64,000 nt of DNA from Cryobacterium zongtaii (GTDB lineage: Bacteria; Actinomycetota; Actinomycetes; Actinomycetales; Microbacteriaceae), in contig NZ_PPXD01000001.1 of assembly GCF_002909375.1 (NCBI RefSeq), forward strand, positions 233,709-297,708. Direction: 5' to 3'. The notes beneath the pieces are model-generated. The model made no database searches and was not told the DNA's origin. It was given only the letters and a program-made list of their open reading frames with translations. The translations under genes were made by a program, and so were the position numbers. Of this stretch, positions 9,249 through 17,369 are shown piece by piece. How positions within the stretch are numbered: position 1 is the first letter of the stretch; every line of letters starts with the position of its first letter.

Positions 9249-10346
9249 TTAGTCGGTGACGGCGCCGCCGAGACGGAGACCGGACTCTGCGTTGAACACG
9301 TGCAGGTGGTTCGGCGTCGTGGTCAGGTAGACGGTGTCGCCGGCCGACGGGTGCGAACGGCCATCGACGCGGGCGACGATGTCGGTGCGCTTGCCCTCGA
9401 CGGTGGAGTGGCCGTACAGGTAACCGTCGGCGCCGAGCTCCTCGACCAGGTCGACGTCAACGGCGAGGCCTTCGCCCATCGTGGTCGACAGCTGGATGTC
9501 CTCGGGGCGCACTCCGATGGTGACCTTGGGGCCGTTGGCTCCGGACAGCGTCTCGCGGGATACGGGGACCGTCGCGGTGCCGAACTTGATGCCGCCGTCG
9601 ACGGCGTCGGCCAGGAACAGGTTCATGGCCGGGCTGCCGATGAAGCCGGCAACGAAGACGTTGTTCGGCTTGGCGTACAGGTCGCGCGGGGTGCCGACCT
9701 GCTGCAGGACGCCATCCTTGAGGACAGCGATGCGGTCACCCATGGTGAGCGCCTCGGTCTGGTCGTGGGTGACGTAGACGGTGGTGACGCCCAGGCGACG
9801 CTGCAGCGACGCGATCTGGGTGCGGGTCTGCACGCGCAGCTTGGCGTCGAGGTTCGACAGCGGCTCGTCCATGAGGAACACCTGAGGCTGACGCACGATG
9901 GCGCGACCCATGGCAACACGCTGACGCTGGCCACCGGAGAGGGCCTTCGGCTTGCGGCTGAGGTAAGGCTCGAGGTCGAGCAGCTTGGCGGCTTCGAGAA
10001 CGCGGGTGGCGCGCTCGTCCTTGTTGACGCCGGCGATCTTGAGCGCGAAGCCCATGTTCTCTGCGACGGTCATGTGCGGGTACAGGGCGTAGTTCTGGAA
10101 GACCATGGCGATGTCACGGTCCTTCGGGGGAACGTCGGTGACGTTGCGCTCGCCGATGAAGATGTCGCCGTCGTTGACCTCTTCGAGGCCGGCGAGCATG
10201 CGCAGCGAGGTGGACTTTCCACAGCCGGACGGGCCGACCAGGACGAGGAACTCACCATCGGCGACCGACAGGTCGAGGTGATCGACCGCGGGGCGGGTGG
10301 AACCCGGGTACAGACGGGTGGCCTTGTCAAAGGTTACTGAAGCCAT
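9249..10346 (-). CDS. ugpC: ABC transporter ATP-binding protein, MsmK/UgpC/MalK type
   Basis: A 365-residue ATPase subunit of carbohydrate (CUT1) importers. It has Walker A GPSGCGKST (about residues 38-46), Q loop VFQNYALYPHM, signature LSGGQRQRVAMGRAI, Walker B VFLMDEP and H loop VTHD. A C-terminal TOBE/OB regulatory region includes IGVRPEDIQL. ATG 10346 is chosen because GAAGGAG lies upstream; a longer frame would put that Shine-Dalgarno inside the gene. No permease or binding protein is adjacent, which fits the shared multi-transporter ATPases of actinobacteria. Confidence 0.9.
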   Translation of the reverse strand: MASVTFDKATRLYPGSTRPAVDHLDLSVADGEFLVLVGPSGCGKSTSLRMLAGLEEVNDGDIFIGERNVTDVPPKDRDIAMVFQNYALYPHMTVAENMGFALKIAGVNKDERATRVLEAAKLLDLEPYLSRKPKALSGGQRQRVAMGRAIVRQPQVFLMDEPLSNLDAKLRVQTRTQIASLQRRLGVTTVYVTHDQTEALTMGDRIAVLKDGVLQQVGTPRDLYAKPNNVFVAGFIGSPAMNLFLADAVDGGIKFGTATVPVSRETLSGANGPKVTIGVRPEDIQLSTTMGEGLAVDVDLVEELGADGYLYGHSTVEGKRTDIVARVDGRSHPSAGDTVYLTTTPNHLHVFNAESGLRLGGAVTD

Positions 10347-10482
10347 TATTTCGTTATTCTCCTTCACCGGCAGGTACGTGCCGGACGATCCGTTGTGATG
10401 GGATTTATGTCCGGCCGACGTAGCGCCAGCGCAAGACCTCTCTAGTATGGCATGCCCGGGATGGGTGACCGCTGAATTGACA

Positions 10483-10572
10483 GCTCACCGCGAGCCGGAG
10501 GGACCCGGTGAGCCCGCAGTGAGCCCGCTGTGAGCTGCCGGTTGGTTATTTCCCAGACTGGGGTCCTACTAT
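10483..10572 (+). promoter_or_regulatory. Promoter with three 11-bp direct repeats
   Basis: Three tandem 11-bp units each contain GTGAGC (10507-10517, 10518-10528, 10529-10539). An inverted copy (GCTCAC) lies at 10483-10488. Immediately downstream are a plausible -35 TTGGTT (10542-10547) and -10 TACTAT (10567-10572). Direct repeats of one helical turn next to a -35 are typical of OmpR-family activator sites. The target is the DsbA-like gene at 10630. The rest of the 10347-10629 gap holds the leader of the divergent ABC gene. Confidence 0.5.
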
Positions 10573-10629
10573 TTGGAGTGCTACCGCGCACAACCGCGAG
10601 CGCACCCCCTCAACTCGGAGCGATCATCC

Positions 10630-11547
10630 ATGACAACTGGCGGCCCAGGCGACCCCCGTCCCTCGAAGAATCAGCGACGCGACGCAGCGCGCACGAAGGC
10701 AGCACAGATTCGAGTCGAGCAGAAGAAGCGGGATCGCCGCAACCGGGTGTTCCTGCAGGGCGGTATCGCCCTGGCCGCCATCGCCGTCGTGACGGCCATC
10801 GTCCTGATCATCGTCAACTCCGTTCAGCCCGCCGGACCGGGCCCGCGCAACATGGCCAGTGACGGTCTCCTGGTCGGCGAGGGCCTGACCGCGGTGACCA
10901 CCCCCGCGCTGCAGCCGGATGCCGAGCCGGTGCCGTCCACCCCGGACGCCACCGGGACCATCGCCGACATCCGCGTCTACGTCGACTACCTCTGCCCGTT
11001 CTGCGGCACCTTCGAGACCACCAACGCCGAGCAGATCTCTCAGTGGGTCGACTCCGGCGCCGCCACCGTCGAGATCCACCCGATCTCGATCCTGACCAGC
11101 AAGTCTGCCGGAACGCAGTACTCACTGCGTGCCGCGAACGCGGCCGCGTGCGTGGCGGATTCCGCGCCGGACGACTTCCTAGCGTTCAACTCGGCGCTCT
11201 TTGCGGCCCAGCCCGTCGAAGGCACCGCCGGCCTCAGTGACGACGAGATCAAGGAGATCGTGAAGAGCTCGGGTGTGTCGGAGAACCTCACCGCAATCAA
11301 CGAGTGCATCGACGAGACCACCTTCAAGTCCTGGGTTCTCGCCTCCACGGATCGGGCTCTGAGCGGACCGATCCCGAACTCGTCCTCCCTCGAAGCGATC
11401 ACCGGAACCCCGACGGTGCTGGTGAACGGCAAACAGTACGTCGGCGCCCTCGACGACGCCAAGGAGTTCGCGGCCTTCGTGCTGCAGGCCGCCAGCGAGG
11501 CGTACTCCACCGCGACGCCGACGCCCACTCCGACGCCGGCCGGGTAA
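10630..11547 (+). CDS. Membrane-anchored DsbA/thioredoxin-like oxidoreductase
   Basis: A 305-residue protein. A charged cytoplasmic N-terminus (about 1-38) is followed by one membrane segment (about 41-63) and an extracellular thioredoxin-fold domain with the CPFC redox motif (Cys122, Cys125) and a cis-Pro region (GTPTVLVNG). It ends in a Thr/Pro tail. DsbA-like proteins of this type act in oxidative folding of secreted proteins. Two further Cys (about 173 and 216) could form a structural disulfide. ATG 10630 is preferred over an upstream in-frame ATG at 10573, which lies at the predicted -10. Confidence 0.85.
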   Translation: MTTGGPGDPRPSKNQRRDAARTKAAQIRVEQKKRDRRNRVFLQGGIALAAIAVVTAIVLIIVNSVQPAGPGPRNMASDGLLVGEGLTAVTTPALQPDAEPVPSTPDATGTIADIRVYVDYLCPFCGTFETTNAEQISQWVDSGAATVEIHPISILTSKSAGTQYSLRAANAAACVADSAPDDFLAFNSALFAAQPVEGTAGLSDDEIKEIVKSSGVSENLTAINECIDETTFKSWVLASTDRALSGPIPNSSSLEAITGTPTVLVNGKQYVGALDDAKEFAAFVLQAASEAYSTATPTPTPTPAG

Positions 11548-11563
11548 CCGGTCGTTTCCCGGG

Positions 11564-11602
11564 CCGGATGCCGCGCCGATGCACGATTGCGTCGGCATCC
11601 GG
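11564..11602 (+). terminator. Hairpin after the DsbA-like gene
   Basis: CCGGATGCCG (11564-11573) pairs perfectly with CGGCATCCGG (11593-11602) around a 19-nt loop that can pair further. No T tract is seen. It probably insulates the DsbA-like gene from the tRNA gene. Confidence 0.5.
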
Positions 11603-11650
11603 TCGCCGGGTGATTTAGGATGAATGCTCGAGGCAGTTCGATCGCCTCAT

Positions 11651-11726
11651 GCCGGCCTGGCGCAATTGGTAGCGCACCACTCTTGTAAAGTGGGGGTTAC
11701 GGGTTCAAGTCCCGTGGCCGGCCCCA
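11651..11726 (+). tRNA. tRNA-Thr (anticodon TGT)
   Basis: A full cloverleaf can be drawn. The acceptor is GCCGGCC/GGCCGGC, the D stem GCGC/GCGC, and the anticodon stem CCACT/AGTGG with loop CTTGTAA giving anticodon TGT. The T arm is ACGGG-TTCAAGT-CCCGT. The 3' CCA appears to be encoded (11724-11726). Confidence 0.95.
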
Positions 11727-11811
11727 TCTTTCGGCACTTCTCGACGGCACTGCCCGGGCTACGATGTCCGCGTGCCGGCCAGCCTCAGTGCCGGCGGAAT
11801 CGAGGATTCCC

Positions 11812-12096
11812 ATGTTCACCCTGCACATCGAACACTCCGTCGGGGACTACGACGCGTGGAAGCAGATGTTCGACTCTGATCCGCTCGGCCGCAAGACCGC
11901 CGGCGTCAGCAGCTTCCGGGTCATGCGCCCGGTCGACGACCGTTCGGCGGTCCGGATCGATCTTGACTTCGGCTCCCGCACCGATGCCGAGAAGATGAAG
12001 GTCGCGCTCGAGGAACTCTGGAAGGGTCCGGGGGCTGCTCTGATGCGCAATCCGCGCGCCCTGCTCACCGAGACCGTGGAGGACGTCGCCCTGTGA
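11812..12096 (+). CDS. Small conserved protein, ferredoxin-like (ABM/cyclase-type) fold likely
   Basis: A 94-residue protein starting MFTLHIEHSVGDYDAWKQMF, with the pattern FRVMRPVDDRSAVRIDLDF in the middle. The alternating strand-helix-strand pattern with an early YDAWK resembles small antibiotic-biosynthesis-monooxygenase/cyclase-like proteins. No catalytic residues can be assigned. ATG 11812 has GAGGA upstream. Its TGA overlaps the GTG of the deaminase gene by 4 bp, so the two are co-translated. Confidence 0.7.
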   Translation: MFTLHIEHSVGDYDAWKQMFDSDPLGRKTAGVSSFRVMRPVDDRSAVRIDLDFGSRTDAEKMKVALEELWKGPGAALMRNPRALLTETVEDVAL

Positions 12097-12620
12097 TCGG
12101 ATTCCGTCCGGACAGCGAGACCGTCGCCGACCCGACCCTGATCTCGGCAGCCGACGAGACGCACCTCGCCCGGGCCATCGACGTGGCTCGTCTGGCGCGC
12201 GCGAACGGTAATCACCCGTTCGGCGCCATCCTGGTGGCCCGTGACGGCACGATCATCGAGGGCCAGAACAGCGTGGTCACCGCGGGCGACCCGACCGGCC
12301 ATGCCGAGACCAACCTCGTTCGCCTGGCCAGTGCCCGGCTCTCGAAGGACGACCTGCGCGCGAGCACGCTCTATACGAGCACCGAACCGTGCGTGATGTG
12401 TTCCGGCGCCATCTACTGGGCCGGAATCGGCCGGGTCGCCTACGCGCTGCCCGAGCAGATGCTCGGCGAGATGGTGCCGGAACAAGGCGGCGAAGCGACG
12501 CTCGACCTGCCCTGCCGGGAGGTGTTCGCCCGCGGCGGCAACACCGTGATCGTCGCCGGCCCCGCCTTGATCGACGCAGCGGCCTCAGTACACGCGGGAT
12601 TCTGGGACGCCGCACCCTGA
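12093..12620 (+). CDS. Nucleoside/nucleobase deaminase (CMP/dCMP deaminase family, guanine-deaminase-like)
   Basis: A 175-residue zinc-dependent deaminase. It has the catalytic HAE motif (His70-Ala-Glu72 in GHAETNLV) and the zinc-binding PCVMC (Cys100, Cys103) followed by SGAIYWAGIGRV. The overall pattern HPFGAILV...HAE...TEPCVMCSGAI is closest to the small guanine/cytosine deaminases or tRNA-adenosine deaminase-like enzymes. The exact base is not determinable by eye. The GTG start overlaps the upstream gene. Confidence 0.85.
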   Translation: MIGFRPDSETVADPTLISAADETHLARAIDVARLARANGNHPFGAILVARDGTIIEGQNSVVTAGDPTGHAETNLVRLASARLSKDDLRASTLYTSTEPCVMCSGAIYWAGIGRVAYALPEQMLGEMVPEQGGEATLDLPCREVFARGGNTVIVAGPALIDAAASVHAGFWDAAP

Positions 12621-12636
12621 CGGCGGGCAGGCCGGG

Positions 12637-13998
12637 TCAGACCGTCGACGGGCTGGCGGAGGGGAGCGCGCCGCTCAGCCGCCGGCCCGGCGGCTCGGGT
12701 AACCGGCCGGTGATCACGTGCGCGACGACCACCGCCACGATCACCAGCGGCATCACGGCATACGCGTCGCTGCTGAGCAACACCGTGGCCAGCAGCACAC
12801 TGGTCAGCGGCAGGCGCAGCATCGACACGCACATGGCGCCGATGCCCACCCCCACCGCCGGCACCAGCGCCATGCCGGGCAGGTGCGAGGCCGCGATCCC
12901 CAAAGCGGCACCGACGAACATGGCCGGGAACACCGGACCGCCGCGGAACGCGCTCAGCGACAGGCCGTAGGCGAGCGCTTTGCACAGGATCAGCAGCCCG
13001 ACGGCGCCGAGCGGCCAGGAGGCCCCGTCATTGATCAGCGACGGCAAGGCCGACTGGCCGGAGAAGAGCACTTCGCCGGTGTTCTCCCCGGTCACCTGCG
13101 CGAACAGCACTGCCAGGCCCGCGATCGCCAGGCCGAGCACCGGGGTCACCAGGAGCCGATGGGCGTGCACGTACGGGCGCACGATGCGGGCCAGGGCCCG
13201 GATGCCCCACGCCAACAGCGGGCAGGCGAACCCGATCCCCAGCGCCCAGAGGAACATGGCCGCGGTGGGGGTGGAAAACGACGGCAGGTCGGGGAGTGCG
13301 AGGGAGAACGTGCCCAGGCCGGTCCAGGAGTCCAGGCCCACGAAGACCAGGGAGCCGATGCCGGAGGCGAGCAGACCGGGCAGCAGGCCCACCCCCAGCA
13401 TCGCGCCGGCCAGCCCGGATGCCTCCATCAAGAGGAAGGCGCCGAGCAGCGGCGAGCCGAGGAGGGTGCTCACCGCCGCGAAACTGCCCGCGGAGGCGAC
13501 CACCGCCACGGCCGACGGCGGTGAGTCTTTCTTGATCAGCCGAATCGCCAGGGCGCCCAAGCCGCCCCCGAGCGCGATCAGCGGCGCCTCCGGACCGAGC
13601 ACGGCGCCGAGAGCCAGGGTGGCCAGAGCAGCAAGCACCACTCCGGGCAGCTCCCGGGGTTGCGGGAAGCCGCCGGCCTTGAACCCCTCAGACGGCGGAT
13701 GCCCGCTGGTGCCCGGCAGTCGCTGGATGCACAGACCCACCAACAGTCCCGACAGGGCCAACAGGGGAAACGGCCACCAGAGCGGCACGTCGGCGAAGCC
13801 CAGAACACCGGGCAGTTCGGTGAACAGGTACTCCTGCAGCCAGTCGACCAGCGCGAGGAAGCCGTAGGCGGCGATCGACACCGGCACCCCGATGAGCCCG
13901 GCCAGCAACAGGATGCGCAGGTAGCCGCGGGAGCGGATCACCGCCAGTGGGTCGGGCGATGGTTTCGCCGGCGCCGACGGGTCGGGGTGCGCGTCCAT
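12637..13998 (-). CDS. ClC-family chloride channel/antiporter
   Basis: A 453-residue polytopic membrane protein with 10 or more hydrophobic segments. ClC signatures include the GxEGP-like GPEAPLIALGGGLGALA, the selectivity-region LLGSPLLGAFLLMEA, and a C-terminal GGPVFPAMFVGAALG (GxFxP-like). A further stretch begins GVGIGAMCVSMLRLPLTSV. GPEAP keeps the gating glutamate. ATG 13998 has GAGGAGGA upstream; an in-frame start at 14082 lacks this. No C-terminal CBS domains are present. It is monocistronic and convergent with the deaminase gene. Confidence 0.87.
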   Translation of the reverse strand: MDAHPDPSAPAKPSPDPLAVIRSRGYLRILLLAGLIGVPVSIAAYGFLALVDWLQEYLFTELPGVLGFADVPLWWPFPLLALSGLLVGLCIQRLPGTSGHPPSEGFKAGGFPQPRELPGVVLAALATLALGAVLGPEAPLIALGGGLGALAIRLIKKDSPPSAVAVVASAGSFAAVSTLLGSPLLGAFLLMEASGLAGAMLGVGLLPGLLASGIGSLVFVGLDSWTGLGTFSLALPDLPSFSTPTAAMFLWALGIGFACPLLAWGIRALARIVRPYVHAHRLLVTPVLGLAIAGLAVLFAQVTGENTGEVLFSGQSALPSLINDGASWPLGAVGLLILCKALAYGLSLSAFRGGPVFPAMFVGAALGIAASHLPGMALVPAVGVGIGAMCVSMLRLPLTSVLLATVLLSSDAYAVMPLVIVAVVVAHVITGRLPEPPGRRLSGALPSASPSTV

Positions 13999-14174
13999 GT
14001 CGCGGTCCTCCTCGATCGGGTGCGGGCGTGCCGGCGTCCCAGTCCACGCTGGCCCGGACGAATCGACAACGCAAGGCCCCACGGACCCGGCCGGGGGCGG
14101 GTTTGACCGGTCGCAGCATCCGGCCGTAAATGGGGGCTGGTCGGTCGAGCGCCCCGTTCACTAGGCTGACCGGC

Positions 14175-14573
14175 ATGTATGCGCTGTTCTCCGCTGTGCT
14201 CCTGGTTCTCATCGTCTCCGCCCTCGTGGACATCATCACCCGGCAGGACGGTCAGGTGAAACACCTGCCCAAGGTCCTGTGGGTGCTGTTGGTGATCTTT
14301 CTCCCGGTGATCGGCAGCCTGCTCTGGTTCGCGATCGGCCGGGAGTATCCCGCCCCGGCCGCGCGGTCGAGCAGAAGCGCGCCGCGCCGGGGGCCCGCAT
14401 CGGCCGGGGCATCCGCTGTGCTGCCCGCACGCCGGGTGTCGAGCACCGAGGAGGAACTGGCCGCTCTCGACCGCGAGATCGACTTCCACGCCGAACAGGC
14501 CCGCATCCGTCGCCTTGAGGCCGAGCTGGCCGAACGACGCCGGCTGGCGGAGGGGCGTGAGTCGTCGGTCTGA
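14175..14573 (+). CDS. PLDc_N-domain membrane protein
   Basis: A 132-residue protein with two N-terminal membrane helices (about 3-18 and 34-52). They are separated by a conserved loop and end in LPVIGSLLWFAIGREY, the hallmark of the phospholipase D-nuclease N-terminal domain, a membrane anchor often found without any nuclease. The C-terminal half is basic, then a charged coiled-coil (about 95-130). No catalytic HKD motif exists, so this is not an enzyme. Confidence 0.8.
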   Translation: MYALFSAVLLVLIVSALVDIITRQDGQVKHLPKVLWVLLVIFLPVIGSLLWFAIGREYPAPAARSSRSAPRRGPASAGASAVLPARRVSSTEEELAALDREIDFHAEQARIRRLEAELAERRRLAEGRESSV

Positions 14574-14605
14574 CGCCGACCCGGCGACGGGCTACGCTTG
14601 GGTTT

Positions 14606-15229
14606 GTGGTTACAGACAACAAAACACCCCAGGATTCTGCTCGCTCCGAATTCGACAAGATGGTGGCGGGGGACTGGTACCGGTATCGCTCCGGTCCCGA
14701 ACTCGCCGAGATGACGACAAGCACTCAACGCACCTGCCGGCAGATCACCGCGCTCTACGACGACGACCAGCCCGCGGCGCATGCGCTGTTCACTGAGCTG
14801 CTCGGCAGCGTGGGAGCCGGCGCGGACTTCCGGCCGCCGCTGTACCTCGACTACGGGTCCCGGCTGCACGTGGGCGCCAACACCTTCATCAATGCGGACT
14901 TCCTCGCTTTGGGCGGTGGCGAGATCACCATCGGCGCCAACGTGCTGGTCGGACCCAGCGCCCGCCTGTACACCCCGACTCACGCCGTGGACGTTGCGGA
15001 ACGCCGCGCCGGCTTCGAGCGTGTCTCGCCGATCACCATCGAAGACGACGTCTGGCTGGGCGGCAACGTCGTGGTCTGCCCAGGCGTGACCATCGGCGCG
15101 GGCAGCATCATCGGCGCCGGCTCCGTCGTCACCAAGGACGTGCCGGCCGGGGTCATCGCCGCCGGCAACCCGGCCCGCGTGGTCCGCGAGATCGGGCCGG
15201 GCGACCGGGTCGGCCTTGGCGTGGCCTGA
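14606..15229 (+). CDS. Sugar O-acetyltransferase (maltose/galactoside acetyltransferase type)
   Basis: A 207-residue left-handed beta-helix acetyltransferase. An N-terminal cap (EFDKMVAGDWYRYRSGPELAE) precedes hexapeptide repeats, the catalytic His loop TPTHAVDVAERRAGFE, and IGAGSIIGAGSVVTKDVPAGVIAAGNPARVV at the end. It transfers acetyl from acetyl-CoA to sugars. The GTG start is kept because the cap motif lies directly downstream; ATG 14660 would cut into it. Confidence 0.88.
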   Translation: MVTDNKTPQDSARSEFDKMVAGDWYRYRSGPELAEMTTSTQRTCRQITALYDDDQPAAHALFTELLGSVGAGADFRPPLYLDYGSRLHVGANTFINADFLALGGGEITIGANVLVGPSARLYTPTHAVDVAERRAGFERVSPITIEDDVWLGGNVVVCPGVTIGAGSIIGAGSVVTKDVPAGVIAAGNPARVVREIGPGDRVGLGVA

Positions 15230-15277
15230 CCTACGGCGTCGACCGGGAGCGTATGCGGGACCGCAGTACCCGGCGCG

Positions 15278-15505
15278 TCAGAGCCGCCCGAGGATATCCT
15301 GGCGCTTAGTTGCGTATTCGGCGTCGGACAACAGTCCCTTGGCATGCAACTGCTCCAGCTGCGCCAACCGGTCAGCGTGATCGCCCACCTGCCGACGGCG
15401 CGCCACGTGAATGGCCAAGAACACGATCGCGAGGGCGACCAGGACCATCGCGCTGAGCGCGCCCAGGATGATGAGCGCGTGCCAACCAGTCAGATTGCTG
15501 AGCAT
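15278..15505 (-). CDS. Small SHOCT-domain membrane protein
   Basis: A 75-residue protein with one membrane helix (about 10-35), a basic stop-transfer (ARRRQ) and a C-terminal SHOCT motif (LAQLEQLHAKGLLSDAEYATKRQDIL). SHOCT domains are short oligomerisation modules. A GGGGGAA Shine-Dalgarno precedes ATG 15505. It is convergent with the acetyltransferase and divergent from the SDR gene. Confidence 0.85.
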   Translation of the reverse strand: MLSNLTGWHALIILGALSAMVLVALAIVFLAIHVARRRQVGDHADRLAQLEQLHAKGLLSDAEYATKRQDILGRL

Positions 15506-15619
15506 CAGTTCCCCCCAATGCCGGCCTTCCCGGCCGGTCGGGGGAAGTCTATCCGTGCCGGCCGGCCCCGGTCTGCTGACCTCGCAGGATCCCGCAGTGG
15601 GCGAGCGTACGCTGGAGCG

Positions 15620-16594
15620 ATGACCCTCACGCCCCAGCACGCCCTGTCCACCGGATTCACCGCCCAGTCCACCGCGACCGAGGTGCTCGCGGGTGTCGAC
15701 CTGAGCGGTAAGACGGCGATCGTCACCGGCGGCTACTCCGGCCTCGGCATCGAAACCGTCGCCGCGCTCGCCGCGGCCGGCGCCCAGGTGATCGTGCCGG
15801 CCCGGCGTCCGGAGGTGGCCTGGGCCGCCCTGGCTGCGCGCGGCCTGAACGCCGTGGCGGTCGAGGCCCTCGACCTGGCCGATCTGGTCAGCGTGCGCGC
15901 GTTCGCCGAACGGTTCGTGGCCACCGGACGCAGCCTCGACATCCTGATCAACAACGCCGCCATCATGGCGTCCGCCGAGGCCAGGGTCGGAGACGACTGG
16001 GAATCCCAGTTCGCCACCAACCACCTCGGCCACTACGTGCTCACCAACCTGCTCTGGCCCGCGCTTACGGCCGAGGGTGGTGCTCGGGTCGTTGCCCTCT
16101 CCTCGACGGGCCACAAGCTCAGCGGCATCCGCTTCGACGACCCCGACTTCAGCACCGGCTACGACAAGTGGCAGGCGTACGGACAGGCGAAGACCGCCAA
16201 CAGCCTCTTCGCGGTGCACCTGGATGCTCTCGGCGCCACCCGTGGCGTGCGCGCGTTCGCGGTGCACCCCGGCGGCATCATGACCGAGTTGCAGCGGCAC
16301 CTGCCCCGGGAGGAGATGGTCGCCGCGGGTTGGATGACCGAGAATGGTACCGTCAATCCGCTGTTCAAATCACCGGAGCAGGGTGCCGCCACCTCCACCT
16401 GGGCGGCCACGTCGCCGATGCTCGACGGGATGGGCGGTGTTTACTGCGAAGACTGTGACATCGCCGAACCCACCGAGCCCGACAGCTCCACGGCCCGGAT
16501 CAGCGGGGTCGACTCCCACGCTATCGATCCGGATGCGGCGGCCCGGCTCTGGGCGTTCTCGGCCGAGCTCACCGGAGTGAATGCCTTCGCCTGA
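15620..16594 (+). CDS. Short-chain dehydrogenase/reductase (WW-oxidoreductase-like)
   Basis: A 324-residue SDR with the cofactor loop TGGYSGLGIET (TGxxxGxG, about residues 37-47), NNAAIM (NNAG-like) and catalytic Tyr-x3-Lys in YGQAKTANSLFA, plus a Ser in SSTGH. The length and HPGGIMTELQRHL region place it with retinol-dehydrogenase/WWOX-like SDRs. The substrate is unknown. ATG 15620 has GGAG upstream. Confidence 0.88.
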   Translation: MTLTPQHALSTGFTAQSTATEVLAGVDLSGKTAIVTGGYSGLGIETVAALAAAGAQVIVPARRPEVAWAALAARGLNAVAVEALDLADLVSVRAFAERFVATGRSLDILINNAAIMASAEARVGDDWESQFATNHLGHYVLTNLLWPALTAEGGARVVALSSTGHKLSGIRFDDPDFSTGYDKWQAYGQAKTANSLFAVHLDALGATRGVRAFAVHPGGIMTELQRHLPREEMVAAGWMTENGTVNPLFKSPEQGAATSTWAATSPMLDGMGGVYCEDCDIAEPTEPDSSTARISGVDSHAIDPDAAARLWAFSAELTGVNAFA

Positions 16595-16606
16595 GCTCTG
16601 CACCGT

Positions 16607-16630
16607 ACGGGTAACAGTTGTGGCTCCGGA
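16607..16630 (+). repeat. Upstream copy of a 24-bp direct repeat flanking the HhH gene
   Basis: ACGGGTAACAGTTGTGGC followed by TCCGGA is repeated at 16931-16954 with 20 of 24 bases identical. The two copies bracket the 68-residue gene. Confidence 0.6.
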
Positions 16631-16652
16631 ACCCGAATCATAGGTTGGAGAC

Positions 16653-16859
16653 ATGGCTCAGGACGGTTCTGGCAGTGCGGATGCGGATGAGGCGGTCTGG
16701 CTGGCTCAGGGGATCCCTGCTCCAGCGCGGCGCGCGCTCGTGGCCGCCGGCATCCTGACCGTCGACGACCTGCGTGCGACGGACCTTGACGTCCTCGTCC
16801 GACTGCACGGGATGGGCCCGAAGGCGCTGGCGCGGCTGCGTCCGCTGCGCGAAGGCTGA
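16653..16859 (+). CDS. Small helix-hairpin-helix-like protein
   Basis: A 68-residue acidic-to-neutral protein. Its core, GIPAPARRALVAAGILTVDDLRATDLDVLVRLHGMGPKAL (given here only as residues 20-59), has the pattern of the RNA-polymerase-alpha-CTD/HhH fold, ending HGMGPKALARL. Such folds bind DNA or protein partners. No enzyme function is expected. It is followed by a perfect hairpin and bracketed by direct repeats. Confidence 0.7.
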   Translation: MAQDGSGSADADEAVWLAQGIPAPARRALVAAGILTVDDLRATDLDVLVRLHGMGPKALARLRPLREG

Positions 16860-16892
16860 GGTGCCCGGTGACCACGCAACTGGTCCCGCTAC

Positions 16893-16928
16893 GGACAAGT
16901 GCACCCGGTGTGCCGGGTGCCTTTGTCC
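16893..16928. terminator. Bidirectional terminator
   Basis: GGACAA-GT-GCACCCGG, loop TGTG, then CCGGGTGC-CT-TTGTCC gives 6+8 bp of stem with one small internal loop. It sits between the HhH gene and convergent msrB. Confidence 0.8.
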
Positions 16929-16930
16929 GC

Positions 16931-16954
16931 ACGGGTAACAGTCGCGGCCGCGGA
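16931..16954 (+). repeat. Downstream copy of the 24-bp direct repeat
   Basis: ACGGGTAACAGTCGCGGC followed by CGCGGA matches 16607-16630 at 20 of 24 positions. It begins 2 bp after the terminator hairpin. Confidence 0.6.
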
Positions 16955-16967
16955 GGCCGGCGCCGGA

Positions 16968-17369
16968 CTAGTCGACGGGGGTGAAGTTGAGCGAGATCGA
17001 GTTCATGCAGTACCGGTCTCCGGTGGGGGTGCCGAAACCATCGTCGAACACGTGGCCCAGGTGCGAACCGCACGCTGCGCAGCGCACCTCGGTGCGCACC
17101 ACGCCGAGCGACCGGTCTTCGATGAGCTCCACGGCCTCTGGCCGCACGGACTCGTAGAAGCTCGGCCAGCCGCAGCCGGAGTCGAACTTCGTGCCGCTCT
17201 TGAACAGCTCGGCATTGCAGGCGCCGCAGGTGTAGACGCCCGAACGGCCCTCGTCGAGGAGCTCACCGGTCCAGGCGCGTTCGGTGGCCGCCCCGCGCAA
17301 CACGGCGTACTGCTCGGCGGTGAGCTCCGCCTTCCATTCGGCGTCAGACTTGGTGACCTCGTAGTCCAT
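16968..17369 (-). CDS. msrB: Peptide-methionine (R)-S-oxide reductase
   Basis: A 133-residue MsrB with two zinc CxxC pairs (YTCGACNAELF and VRCAACGSHLGHVF), the signature GCGWPSFYE and the catalytic Cys in DRYCMNSISL near the C-terminus. It repairs oxidised methionine with thioredoxin. ATG 17369 is preceded by AAAGGA. It is full-length for the family and acts in the cytoplasm. Confidence 0.96.
   Translation of the reverse strand: MDYEVTKSDAEWKAELTAEQYAVLRGAATERAWTGELLDEGRSGVYTCGACNAELFKSGTKFDSGCGWPSFYESVRPEAVELIEDRSLGVVRTEVRCAACGSHLGHVFDDGFGTPTGDRYCMNSISLNFTPVD

Noticed and set aside
15278..16300. Minus-strand 340-codon frame covering the SHOCT protein and part of the SDR gene
   Set aside because: Only the last 75 codons (from ATG 15505, with a Shine-Dalgarno) form a recognisable protein; the upstream part is antisense to the SDR.
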